From assembly GCA_905480235.1 (NCBI GenBank), contig CAJQPP010000025.1:1-64000 (forward strand): 64,000 bases of DNA. Direction: 5' to 3'. Position numbers and translations under genes: made by a program. Below, one piece after another: positions 30,867 through 40,568 of the stretch (positions are counted from its first letter, which is position 1; every line of letters starts with the position of its first letter). The stretch comes from an uncultured Pirellulaceae bacterium. Lineage in GTDB: Bacteria > Planctomycetota > Planctomycetia > Pirellulales > Pirellulaceae. The notes beneath the pieces were generated by a model. That model was not told the origin of the DNA and made no database searches. It saw only the letters and a program-made list of their open reading frames with translations.

Positions 30867-32213
30867 TTATCGACGAATCGATTCTGTCATGTACGAACGA
30901 GCTCCTGTGCGAACTTGCCTTAGCAATTCCGCGATATGCTCGTGGTTCGCCCGAGATTGGGTAATCGTCAATGAAATCGATGGATCGGTGATTTGGATCA
31001 TCTGCGAGTTTGTCCAGCTGGCCGGCGAGACGTTAGCCTTGATGTATTGCATCAGACGTAACGTGGCCGAATGGAAGGGCGGCTCCATTAAATCTCCCAC
31101 ATAGTAACTGACCGTTACCGAAGCGGTCGTAGCGGGGGTCAGCGGCATGGTGGGTGACCGACGTGGTTGCAACCGTAAAGTCTGCTCAAAATCCGCTTGT
31201 TGCACCCGGTTCATTCCATGTGGCATGGAGGAACGCCCCTGCATCGATTGAAGTTGGTGCCGTAACAAAGCCACTTCTCGTTGCAGGGAAGTAACGTACT
31301 CGTTTTGGGGCGTGCTGGTCATGGCAGGGGTCGCTGGCACAGAATGCCCGTACGCAGGCGTCGACCGCCATGTGTTGGGGCGCTGGTTTTGTGGCAGGTT
31401 GATGCGGGATTCCACGTGTAATTGAGACAGATTTTCTGCCATGCGCTGCATGTCTTTTTGGATGGTCGTGATCATCTCTTCGATAGCCACTTGATCCCGT
31501 TGCACTTGACGTAAGTCCATGTCAGTTTTGCGTTGCGAGTCGATGACCGGTTCAGATGGGTTTCTCACGGCCTCGGGAAGGGGCAGCGAATTACCTGCGG
31601 CCGCTGGTAATCGCGCCAGTCGATTGTTCTGAGGATGCAGGGCAAAAGGCTTGTTCTCACTAAAGGTTTGCGCCCGAGCTGCCGGTAACGGTTGGTTGTT
31701 GGGCCGGTTCTGCAACATGGCTTGGTGGTGGGCCGTGTCGGCAGTGGTTTGCAATGCCATTTGCAATACTTGGCGCACGTGGGCCGGATCATGGTCGCTG
31801 GCCGACAAGTATTTCACTAATTGAATGGCGAGTTGTTCGGGTTGGAAAGGGGTATTCAAGGATTGTTCGCTAATGAAGAAGGCTGCCCCTTGCTGGCCGC
31901 CAACCGAAGGTTCCGCGTTAAACGACGCCGTGCGACAAGCCGCGTTGACATGGGTGTCCAAACAATCACAGGGAGCGACACAGTTCGGGCAACTGGGACA
32001 GGTAGCTGGGACGCAGTAAGGGCAGTTCTCACAATCCCCTTCCAGGCAGGCAGCCGCCACGCCTTTGGCCAAGCCCGCTCCGAAATCGACACGCTCCCAA
32101 TCACCGGAGCTTGTCTCTGCGGTTTTCTGGCAGTTGCAATCTTGCGCGTGCAATAAAGGTGCGGCTAAAAAGACCGCCAAGACGACTAGTAAATTCGGTA
32201 ACGTCCTTGTCAT
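30867..32213 (-). CDS. Secreted Cys-rich hypothetical protein with a C-terminal secretin-like short domain
   Basis: Signal peptide MTRTLPNLLVVLAVFLAAPLLHAQ; CLEGDCENCPYCVPATCPSCPNCVAPCDC; C-terminal YYVGDLMEPP..LMQYIKANVSPASWTNSQMIQITDPSISLTITQSRANHEHIAELLRQVR. Confidence 0.75.
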   Translation of the reverse strand: MTRTLPNLLVVLAVFLAAPLLHAQDCNCQKTAETSSGDWERVDFGAGLAKGVAAACLEGDCENCPYCVPATCPSCPNCVAPCDCLDTHVNAACRTASFNAEPSVGGQQGAAFFISEQSLNTPFQPEQLAIQLVKYLSASDHDPAHVRQVLQMALQTTADTAHHQAMLQNRPNNQPLPAARAQTFSENKPFALHPQNNRLARLPAAAGNSLPLPEAVRNPSEPVIDSQRKTDMDLRQVQRDQVAIEEMITTIQKDMQRMAENLSQLHVESRINLPQNQRPNTWRSTPAYGHSVPATPAMTSTPQNEYVTSLQREVALLRHQLQSMQGRSSMPHGMNRVQQADFEQTLRLQPRRSPTMPLTPATTASVTVSYYVGDLMEPPFHSATLRLMQYIKANVSPASWTNSQMIQITDPSISLTITQSRANHEHIAELLRQVRTGARSYMTESIRR

Positions 32214-32725
32214 GGAACCTGTTCCTCGTGAAAGACTGTGGGTTTTCTGGGATGCCGTGATTGTTACGGAGAAGGCAAATTTCAGGCAATATCGATCTGG
32301 CGACACGTTTTACAGGTACCAGCGATTCCCCGGAGGCCGGCAACTCCATCCACATACGTCCGCTGTGAACGGCATTCGAGCACCAGTAAAATAAGTGGGT
32401 TCGGTTATCGGCATCCCCCAAGAAACGCACGAACCCAGACGAATGAGATCCCGTTTGCTAGCTATCGCAGCCTTGACTAGCGATAGAATGAGCAAGAGCG
32501 AGTTCTTTCCAAGGTGAAAAGCGATGGGACTCACAATTCCGATAGCAAGAAAACTGCCAGCGTGGGCACTAGACCTTTGCTTGAGTTTGGCAGATTGTCA
32601 GCCGTACCGGCCAACTGAGTCAATCCATTTACCCGCTTCGATAGGTGTAATCCCAGCGTCGCAAGGCCGCCCATCCAACTGCCGTAATGCGACGCGAGTG
32701 ATTGCCATGATGCAAAAGGAAAAAG

Positions 32726-34666
32726 ATGAAAAACGGTTCCGTTAAAACGCTTATGGCCACTGCGTTAGTCGCCTGTGTCTCGGGAATGATGCTGGCCTCC
32801 CCCGTGCAGGCACAGCCAGACCGTGGCTCGTTCATCGACGCCAATTACACCAAAACAGAGCACCGCATTCCGATGCGTGATGGGGTTGAGCTACATACGA
32901 CGGTCTATCATCCGAAAGACCAGTCACGGGATTATCCGATCATGTTAAAGCGCACACCGTACAGCAGTCGGCCCTATGGGCCGGATGCGAAATCTAATCG
33001 GATCGGCAATTCGAAGTACATGGAACAGGACGGTTACATTTTTGTCGTACAGGATGTGCGTGGGCGTTGGAACAGCGAAGGCAGTTACGACAACATGCGA
33101 CCGCACGTGCCGGGTGACGAGGGAATCGATGAAAGTTCCGACACGTACGATACGATCGAATGGCTGTTAGCCAATGTCCCTCGTAACAATGGCAAAGTAG
33201 GAATTAGCGGAATTTCTTATCCGGGTTTTTATTCAGCAGCCGCGTTGCCCGAGCATCATCCGGCGTTGGTCGCTTCCTCACCACAAGCGCCGATCGCAGA
33301 TTTTTACTTTGATGATTTTCATCATCAGGGTGCTTATGTTTTGATGTACTGGAATGCCACTAGCACGTTTGGTTATCAACACAACGGCCCCACGACGGAA
33401 AACTGGGTCCCCAGAATGGATCCGCGCCCTCGTGGCAACGCCTATGATTTCTTCATGGAGTTGGGCCCCCTCAAAAATTCGGCGGCCTACCAGGGCCAAG
33501 ACAACTTCTTTTGGAAGCAGCTGGTGGAACATCCCAACTATGACGAATTTTGGCAACGCCGCAGTATCATACCGCATCTTAAAGATATTCAGACGAACGT
33601 GATGACCGTCGGTGGATGGTTTGATGCAGAAGATCTTTATGGGCCTTTAAATATTTATCAGGCGATCGAAAAGAACAAGTCAGATGACGACCACTTCAAC
33701 GTGCTGGTCATGGGACCATGGAGCCACGGTGGCTGGAGCCGAGACACCAACGAAACCACGGTCGGAAATATCTTGTTCGGAGAGGGCATCAACGATACTT
33801 ATCAAAAGGAAGTGGAAGCTCCGTTCTTTAGGCATTTTCTCAAAGGGGAGGAATGGAAGCCGGACTTTGAGGCGTTGATGTTCGATACGGGAAAGGGACA
33901 GTGGACAAAATTTGATAGTTGGCCTCCGACACAAGCCGAGACCGCTCGCGTCCATTTCCAACCGGATCAGGGACTTTCTGGCGACGTTCCCAAAGCTGGC
34001 GGCATGGGAGATGGAAAAGCGTATGCGGAGTTCGTCAGTGACCCAGCCAACCCTGTTCCCTACCGCGACAAAAAAGATATCGCGATGCGTTTTACACCGC
34101 GGCCTTACATGACGGATGATCAACGTTTCGCCACGGAACGCGATGACGTACTGGTTTTTCAATCGGATGTCTTGGAGTCAGAAGTTACCCTGGTCGGCCC
34201 GATCAAGGCACATTTGAAAGTCTCCGTCACCGGCACGGATTCGGATTGGATTGTCAAACTGATTGACGTTTATCCGGAAACAGGCCCCTCCTATCCCAAG
34301 TCCACGGGCGACGCGGACCTCAAGGGCTACCACCAAATGGTTCGCAGCGAAGTAATAAGAGCTCGGTTTCGTGATGGATTTGAGAAAGCGCCGAAACCTT
34401 TTGTGCCGGGGGAAGTCACGGACGTGGTCGTGCCATTGCAAGACGTTTACCACACGTTCAAGCCAGGCCACCGCATCATGATCCAAGTGCAAAGCAGTTG
34501 GTTTCCGCTGATCGACCGCAATCCTCAAAAGTACGTCGATAATATCTTCAAGGCCGAATCCACCGACTTCATTAAGGCCACACATCGGCTTTACCATTCC
34601 GCCGAGCACCCTTCATTTTTGGAAGTTCAAATGCTGAATTCTTCCCCTGACGATATCCAACCCTGA
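32726..34666 (+). CDS. CocE/NonD family hydrolase (X-Pro dipeptidyl-peptidase-like)
   Basis: RIPMRDGVELHTTVYHPKD, GYIFVVQDVRGRWNSEG, KVGISGISYPGFYSAAALPEHHPAL; signal peptide. Confidence 0.94.
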   Translation: MKNGSVKTLMATALVACVSGMMLASPVQAQPDRGSFIDANYTKTEHRIPMRDGVELHTTVYHPKDQSRDYPIMLKRTPYSSRPYGPDAKSNRIGNSKYMEQDGYIFVVQDVRGRWNSEGSYDNMRPHVPGDEGIDESSDTYDTIEWLLANVPRNNGKVGISGISYPGFYSAAALPEHHPALVASSPQAPIADFYFDDFHHQGAYVLMYWNATSTFGYQHNGPTTENWVPRMDPRPRGNAYDFFMELGPLKNSAAYQGQDNFFWKQLVEHPNYDEFWQRRSIIPHLKDIQTNVMTVGGWFDAEDLYGPLNIYQAIEKNKSDDDHFNVLVMGPWSHGGWSRDTNETTVGNILFGEGINDTYQKEVEAPFFRHFLKGEEWKPDFEALMFDTGKGQWTKFDSWPPTQAETARVHFQPDQGLSGDVPKAGGMGDGKAYAEFVSDPANPVPYRDKKDIAMRFTPRPYMTDDQRFATERDDVLVFQSDVLESEVTLVGPIKAHLKVSVTGTDSDWIVKLIDVYPETGPSYPKSTGDADLKGYHQMVRSEVIRARFRDGFEKAPKPFVPGEVTDVVVPLQDVYHTFKPGHRIMIQVQSSWFPLIDRNPQKYVDNIFKAESTDFIKATHRLYHSAEHPSFLEVQMLNSSPDDIQP

Positions 34667-34698
34667 CCCGCGTTCGTTTTGGCACCGCGGTAAACGCT

Positions 34699-36870
34699 TT
34701 AGCTGTGGGTAATGATTTCCAACGCTGAGGCGTCGACCTCGGGTGCCGGCTTGGTCGTTTGCAATCCCAATTGCAAACGCACGATCCAGCGTCCGTTTTC
34801 ATCGCCGCAGATTTGCCAGGTGGGTAAAACTTTCACCGATTGGTGCACCAACTCAAACCCGCCTTCTGATCCGTTCACGGTTCCCACGGGACAACTCCAG
34901 AGGTCGCCAGGCTGATCCCATGTCAGGTGAGCGTCCAGGCCCAGCCAGCCATCGCTCAAGGAGATTCCGCAGCAATCATCAAGGCACAAAGCTTGACCTA
35001 ACTGGCCAAGGTTTTTCCCTTCAATATCCGAGAAAAATCGATCGTCTTGGCCGTCAGGCAGGCCGGCAAAATTGAACTCAATACCGAAACGGAAAGTCTG
35101 GTCCTGCGGTAGATTTTCCAGCATGTAAGCAATCGTCATGGTGGAATTATCAGATTCCAACGTGATGCCCTTCGTGACTTTCACCGTATGTCCAGCCAAA
35201 TCCCCGGTGCGATTCATGAGTACTTGATTGCGTTCCGGACTGCGCCTCAGGGTACACTCGTAGGCGCCCCGTGCGAAATCTCCAAGCGGCTCCGTTCGGC
35301 ATTGAACAAACGCTTCGTGATTCGTGTCAGCTGGCCAGAAATGATCGACCAAACTTTTGCAAGGAGCTTGGTCGTAGGCGATCATGCCGTCGAGTCCCTC
35401 TTGTTTGAATTTGACTTGATCGTGAATACTGGCCGCGGAATCGTGATCGGTGTTTGCACCACGGCGAATTTTTTCGTGGTACACCTCCGGGCGTCGTTGC
35501 AAGCTGGCCAAAAGATTATGACCAATCGAACGCACATCCAGTTCATAAAGATGGCCCCCGTGGGCGGGACGGAACCAGCCAATCAAATGCGGGTTCGCTA
35601 ACATGACTTCGTTGGCCAAATCGAAATCGAAATCGGCGGCTTCGATACGACTTTGATTAGGTTCGGTCGAGGCTTGGTCCAGCAAATTGTCAGCCACGAT
35701 CAAGTGGTGAAAAATGGCATTTCGCAGGTGCGGCAAATAAACGCCGCCAAAGGCGCCGTGCCAATAAGCGCAATTACATTGTCCGCGGTACAAATGATCG
35801 CGAGCTTGGTCCAGCAAGCTGGAATCCCAATCCGCAGAGGCCGAGTCCAACCGCTTGCTGACGTACATCATGCGTGCGTACATCTCATTGGTTTCGGGGT
35901 ACTTGCATTTGAAGTTTCGCCAAAATCCACCCTGAATAAAACGGCGAATGCGGGGCCAACGCCAATCCGTTTCCATTTCGTGCGAGATGCCGTCGAATTC
36001 CTGCTGACGCTCGACGGGCAAAGCCCACTCGGTCATCTCTCGATAACTGGCTGAGGGTAAATAGATTTTACCCCGGGCCGGGGTATGATCGGCTGCTTCC
36101 GACAAGGTCGTGCATTGCAGCCAGTCCTGATTGGCGACCAGTGCGTCGAAAAAAGACCGCAGCCAACCGTTATCATAAACGTGTTGTTTGGTTTCCGGCC
36201 AAGTGCCAAATTTTTCACCATCGTCGGCAAACACGACGGTCGCGTCGGATCGGGTCTCGGCAATTTCACGCAGGTATTCGATGGTTTCTCCGGGGTCGCG
36301 GAAGGGAATCGTATAGCGGAGTTGTTCGCTGCCAGGAAAGACACGCAGTGTTTGCCCCTGGTCCTCTGCGATATAGGCGCCGTGTAGATCCTCGTGGCCC
36401 AATCCAGCACAGCGAAAATGGTAGTCGTCCAAAATGGTATATTCGATGCCGCTCTGCGCAATGTCATTTACTAAACTGGCTTCCCAGACGCGTTCGGGAA
36501 CCCACATGCCGCGGACTTTAGTATCGAATCGTTGGTTGAGCCAATCGGTGAAGCGTTGAATTTGCCCACGCCGATCACGTGACGGAATCATCGTGAGGAT
36601 GGGTTCAAAAAAAGCACCGCCCAAAATCTCAATGCGTCCCTGGCTCACCAAGCTGCGCACGCGATTCAAATACTCCGGGTGCCGCTGCTGAAGCCATAAT
36701 AAAAGCGGGCCGCTGGTGTGCAGGCCAATTTTTATGCCCTCGTAAGACTCAAACAGATCAAGGAACGGCAGATAGCTGTCCTGGAATGCGTGTTCAAATA
36801 CATCGTCGAAATTACCAACCGGCTGGTGGTTATGAAGCACCAGGCAAAGCCGAATTTTGGGATGAGCCAT
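34699..36870 (-). CDS. GH57 family alpha-amylase / 4-alpha-glucanotransferase-like protein
   Basis: CLVLHNHQPVGNFDDVFEHAFQDSYLPFLDLFE; GGAFFEPILTMIP; GMWVPERVWE; C-terminal alpha-amylase/mannosidase-like domains. Confidence 0.92.
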   Translation of the reverse strand: MAHPKIRLCLVLHNHQPVGNFDDVFEHAFQDSYLPFLDLFESYEGIKIGLHTSGPLLLWLQQRHPEYLNRVRSLVSQGRIEILGGAFFEPILTMIPSRDRRGQIQRFTDWLNQRFDTKVRGMWVPERVWEASLVNDIAQSGIEYTILDDYHFRCAGLGHEDLHGAYIAEDQGQTLRVFPGSEQLRYTIPFRDPGETIEYLREIAETRSDATVVFADDGEKFGTWPETKQHVYDNGWLRSFFDALVANQDWLQCTTLSEAADHTPARGKIYLPSASYREMTEWALPVERQQEFDGISHEMETDWRWPRIRRFIQGGFWRNFKCKYPETNEMYARMMYVSKRLDSASADWDSSLLDQARDHLYRGQCNCAYWHGAFGGVYLPHLRNAIFHHLIVADNLLDQASTEPNQSRIEAADFDFDLANEVMLANPHLIGWFRPAHGGHLYELDVRSIGHNLLASLQRRPEVYHEKIRRGANTDHDSAASIHDQVKFKQEGLDGMIAYDQAPCKSLVDHFWPADTNHEAFVQCRTEPLGDFARGAYECTLRRSPERNQVLMNRTGDLAGHTVKVTKGITLESDNSTMTIAYMLENLPQDQTFRFGIEFNFAGLPDGQDDRFFSDIEGKNLGQLGQALCLDDCCGISLSDGWLGLDAHLTWDQPGDLWSCPVGTVNGSEGGFELVHQSVKVLPTWQICGDENGRWIVRLQLGLQTTKPAPEVDASALEIITHS

Positions 36871-37018
36871 GAATCAGTCGAAAATAATTTGAGAAGGGTG
36901 GGGGAAGGCGTTGCGAATCGCAATGCTAGGGAATCCTTCCATCCGTGCAAACCACAAAATAAGAAGAGCGGGGATGCCCCAAAATGAGCAGTATCGGCGG
37001 TCTGGGGAGGCAGGCTAT

Positions 37019-38047
37019 CTAGCGAGATTTAGCAAAGTTGCGGAATTGTTCAGCGGCGGTTTCTGGAGCAACCGGGTTAACCCAGCACTCCGTGGCCAAT
37101 TCAAAACCGGCGGATTGTGGAAATCGAGGGACCAAGTCGATAAACCAGGGTGCGTTCATGTCGCGGCAGGGCGGTAAATGGAAAATGACATTGTAGGCCG
37201 GATCATCCAGGCAGCGTTCAATTCCCTCGATCCACTGACGGCAAAGCTGCGCCAACTCGTTGCGTGAGGCAGTATCGAGCTCGGCAAACGGTAAGTCGTT
37301 TTTGGGTGCGATCCGAATCTGATTGGAATGTCGGCTGGCAAAGGGGCAAAACACGAGGAAGCGTGCGGTTTCGCAAAGGACGCGATCACCTTGGTCTGCC
37401 TCCCAGACGAGTCGGCTTTGCCAAACGGTTTCATCTCTGTCTGCCAACGCCTGTCGCATTCGGCCAATACGGTCGTAGACTTGCTGGGTGCAAATGGGCG
37501 AAGCAATCAGCTGAAAGTGCGAGTGTTCGATCGAGGCACCGGCTAAAGGTCGGCAATTCATAAACAGACAGACATGGGCGATGTCGCTGCGTTCTTTATG
37601 AAAATTGAGACGGGATTGCAGAACTGCAAAGCTTGTCGACAGTTCCTTATCGTTTAGGCCACTCAGGCTCACGACATGCCGCGGCGACAGCACGATGACC
37701 TCCTGATAGGGCGCAGTGGGAGCCTTGTCTTCTAGCCCGCCGGAGGGGAACGATGCGGCATGATGCCCCGGCATTTCTGGACCCACCACAGAAAGCGACT
37801 CATCCAAAGCCGGAAATTTATTGGGGAGAATGCGGACGATCCAATCAGAACCCTCGTCGTGCTGAGGTCCGCTGGCAGACCATTCCTCAATTGCAGGAGG
37901 CGTAACCGATTCGTTTCCTTTGCAAAACGGACAATCTATCCCTGCACGCCGCTGGGAAAACTGCTGAAATTCGACCGGTCGTGAATTTCGTTTTTCCGCA
38001 ATGACAGCCCACTGACCGAAAATCGGATCGTAACGCAGGTCAGACAT
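37019..38047 (-). CDS. galT: GalT-family nucleotidylyltransferase (annotated GalT; may be ADP-glucose phosphorylase-like)
   Basis: LRYDPIFGQWAVIAEKRNSRP, CPFCKGNE, GASIEHSHFQLIASP. Confidence 0.85.
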   Translation of the reverse strand: MSDLRYDPIFGQWAVIAEKRNSRPVEFQQFSQRRAGIDCPFCKGNESVTPPAIEEWSASGPQHDEGSDWIVRILPNKFPALDESLSVVGPEMPGHHAASFPSGGLEDKAPTAPYQEVIVLSPRHVVSLSGLNDKELSTSFAVLQSRLNFHKERSDIAHVCLFMNCRPLAGASIEHSHFQLIASPICTQQVYDRIGRMRQALADRDETVWQSRLVWEADQGDRVLCETARFLVFCPFASRHSNQIRIAPKNDLPFAELDTASRNELAQLCRQWIEGIERCLDDPAYNVIFHLPPCRDMNAPWFIDLVPRFPQSAGFELATECWVNPVAPETAAEQFRNFAKSR

Positions 38048-38110
38048 GGCGCTCTTTCTGGGGATTCGCGAAAAAGCGAATTGTACCTAGTTTGCATTTC
38101 CTCTGCAGGG

Positions 38111-39601
38111 TCAGGCCGATTGAGGACGAAATCGTGCACGATGAATGGCTTGATAAGCCGATTCATAGCGGCGGGCGCTGGCGGCCCAGGACCAATCATG
38201 GTTCATACCGTTTTCGACGATCTGTTTCCAAATCTCGGGCTGGGCATAAATTTCGAGGGCTCGAGCTAACGATTCCTTCAATTGATGCGAATGAAAATCA
38301 GAGAAGCTAAATCCATTGGCCGTGCCAGCGGACAAGGTTTCATCGGTGAAATTGACGACAGTATCGGCCAAGCCACCGGTTTCGTGGACCACCGGAACCG
38401 TGCCGTATTGCATGCTGTATTGCTGGTTCAATCCGCAGGGCTCAAAAAGACTAGGCATCAAGAAAATATCGGAACCCGCTTCTACCTTGTGAGCTAATTC
38501 GTTGGAGAACTCCAAACGTGCGCAGATGGTATGTGGCGCGGTTTGAGCCAGTTGTTGGAGTTCGTTTTCCAACTCACTATCTCCCGTTCCCAGAATGGCC
38601 CATTGCACGGGTGTCTGGTCGGCAAGCCACTGTTTGGCGACTTCCAAAATTAAAGCCCAGCCCTTTTGGGGGGCAATTCGTCCCACAATTCCAATCAGCG
38701 GTTTTTTGGGATCCACGTCTAAACCGAACGTCTTCTGCAAGTCTGATTTGCAAACGGCTTTTCCGGTTTGCCAATCCGTTGCCGAATAATTGGCGGCCAA
38801 GTGAGTATCTTTGGCCGGATTCCACTCATTGGTATCGATGCCATTCAGGATGCCGATCAAGTCTTCCGAGCGCTCTCGCAAAATCGTATCCAAGCCATGA
38901 CCCTGTTCCTTGGTTTGGATTTCCAACGCATAGCTTGGGCTGACCGTGCTGAGTTTGTCCGCAAAGACAATGCCTGTTTTCAACAGATTCAAACGACCAT
39001 AAAATTCCATTTGCTGCCAGTTGAAATATTGCCAGTCGATGCCGGTGATCAGCATATCCCAGTGCCAAAAGTTACCCTGGTAGGCCAAATTGTGGATTGT
39101 CATCAAGGTGGCAATCGACTGAAAACGCGGATCCTCGGAGTAGACCGTTTTCAGATAGGCCGGCAGCAATCCTGTTTGCCAGTCGTTGGCATGTAAAACA
39201 TCCGGAAACCAGTCTAGGTGCTCCAACGATTCCAAGATAAAACGACAGAAGAAAACGAAGCGTTCGCAGTTGTCCTTGTAATCTTCTCCGGAGTCCTGAT
39301 ACAGGCCTGCGCGATCAAAGTATTCCGCTTGATGGACTAGATAAACGACCACGTCGCTCTGCGGCAGTTGACTTTTCCATAACGCACCCTCCACGATTTT
39401 GCTGCCGACGGTAATCGGAATGCGGATGCCCGTATCTTCTTGGGCGATGCCCGCGTTCTCACAGGCTTGATAGGCGGGCATGAAGACGGCCACTTCGTGG
39501 CCGAGCTTTTGAATTTCGGTTGGAAGTGCTCCGCAAACGTCGGCTAAACCGCCGGTTTTGGCAAAGGGGACGACTTCACTACTGGCCAATAATATTTTCA
39601 T
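38111..39601 (-). CDS. glgA: Glycogen synthase (GT5)
   Basis: MKILLASSEVVPFAKTGGLADVCGALP; LHANDWQTGLLPAYLK; MPSLFEPCGLNQQYSMQYGTVPVVHETGGLADTV. Confidence 0.96.
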   Translation of the reverse strand: MKILLASSEVVPFAKTGGLADVCGALPTEIQKLGHEVAVFMPAYQACENAGIAQEDTGIRIPITVGSKIVEGALWKSQLPQSDVVVYLVHQAEYFDRAGLYQDSGEDYKDNCERFVFFCRFILESLEHLDWFPDVLHANDWQTGLLPAYLKTVYSEDPRFQSIATLMTIHNLAYQGNFWHWDMLITGIDWQYFNWQQMEFYGRLNLLKTGIVFADKLSTVSPSYALEIQTKEQGHGLDTILRERSEDLIGILNGIDTNEWNPAKDTHLAANYSATDWQTGKAVCKSDLQKTFGLDVDPKKPLIGIVGRIAPQKGWALILEVAKQWLADQTPVQWAILGTGDSELENELQQLAQTAPHTICARLEFSNELAHKVEAGSDIFLMPSLFEPCGLNQQYSMQYGTVPVVHETGGLADTVVNFTDETLSAGTANGFSFSDFHSHQLKESLARALEIYAQPEIWKQIVENGMNHDWSWAASARRYESAYQAIHRARFRPQSA

Positions 39602-39686
39602 GACGGGAGCTCGCTAAAGACTCATCAGATTGTAGCGACCACGTTGGTTTCATGCCATTGCTCCCAGGCCGTGCTGGCGGCTGCGA

Positions 39687-40499
39687 TTAAGAGGCCATGG
39701 ACTGGATCGCGGTCGCGATTTGCTTGCGAAATTGTGTTTGGCTCGCCAACGGAATATGCCACGAGGGGCCCGCCCAGGCATTTGATTCGGATATTTGCTC
39801 TGCTCCGCCTACGGCGGACATGATGATTCGCAATTTGGCGTGCGTTTCGGTAGTGGCCAGGATTTGAGAGTCCTTCGCCAGCAGGACGAGCCATTGGCCA
39901 GCTCTGGGTAGAGGGGTTTGCAGGAGTTCTCTGGCCGCCGCTGCATTTTCAGGTTCCGCCCAAATAATTTGAGCACGGAGGTCCATTTCCATCGCCTCGA
40001 ATGCGAATGGGCGGGGTAGCGCCACGGCGATAATATTGGGTCGCTGACGCAATTGCTGGGCTAGTTTGGCGAGGGAGATCCCGATCTCTGGGTGCAGCAT
40101 ATCGGGCGCAATTTGGGCGGCGGGGTTCAGGGCAAAACTGCGAAATGCCATGCGCGGGTGGGGGACCCACAACGCTTTCGTTTTAATGATTTCTTGACCG
40201 AACAACAGGATGTCCAGGTCGAGCGGTCGAGCGTCGACGCCGCCTGTCCGCTGCCGACCGGCTGCGGATTCCAGCTTTAGCAGGTGCTGGAGGAGTTGTT
40301 GGGGGGGTAATTGGGTTTCGACGAGTAACGCGCCGTTCAAGAAAGTGCCCTTGAGGGGCCCGACCGGATCGGTTTTCAGAAGTTCGCTGGTGCTTAGCAG
40401 CTGCGTGCTTGGAAGCTGGTCAATTTTTTCGAACGCTTGGTGAATCGCGGCGCGACAGTCGCCTTGATTGCAGCCGATAGCGATAAGGCACTGAGTCAT
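39687..40499 (-). CDS. folK: 2-amino-4-hydroxy-6-hydroxymethyldihydropteridine diphosphokinase with a C-terminal extension
   Basis: IAIGCNQGD..., FLNGALLVET, DARPLDLDILLFG, WVPHPRMAFRSFALNP; about 100 aa beyond the HPPK core. Confidence 0.9.
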   Translation of the reverse strand: MTQCLIAIGCNQGDCRAAIHQAFEKIDQLPSTQLLSTSELLKTDPVGPLKGTFLNGALLVETQLPPQQLLQHLLKLESAAGRQRTGGVDARPLDLDILLFGQEIIKTKALWVPHPRMAFRSFALNPAAQIAPDMLHPEIGISLAKLAQQLRQRPNIIAVALPRPFAFEAMEMDLRAQIIWAEPENAAAARELLQTPLPRAGQWLVLLAKDSQILATTETHAKLRIIMSAVGGAEQISESNAWAGPSWHIPLASQTQFRKQIATAIQSMAS

Positions 40500-40531
40500 C
40501 TTGGATGGTGCGCTGCGTGCGGTCTCAGAAA

Positions 40532-40568
40532 CAATAAAAAGGGCGGTACCACATCATGTGGACCGCCC
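40532..40568 (-). terminator. Strong minus-strand terminator just upstream of folK (possible attenuator)
   Basis: Minus strand GGGCGGTCCACATGATGTGGTACCGCCCTTTTTATTG. Confidence 0.8.
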
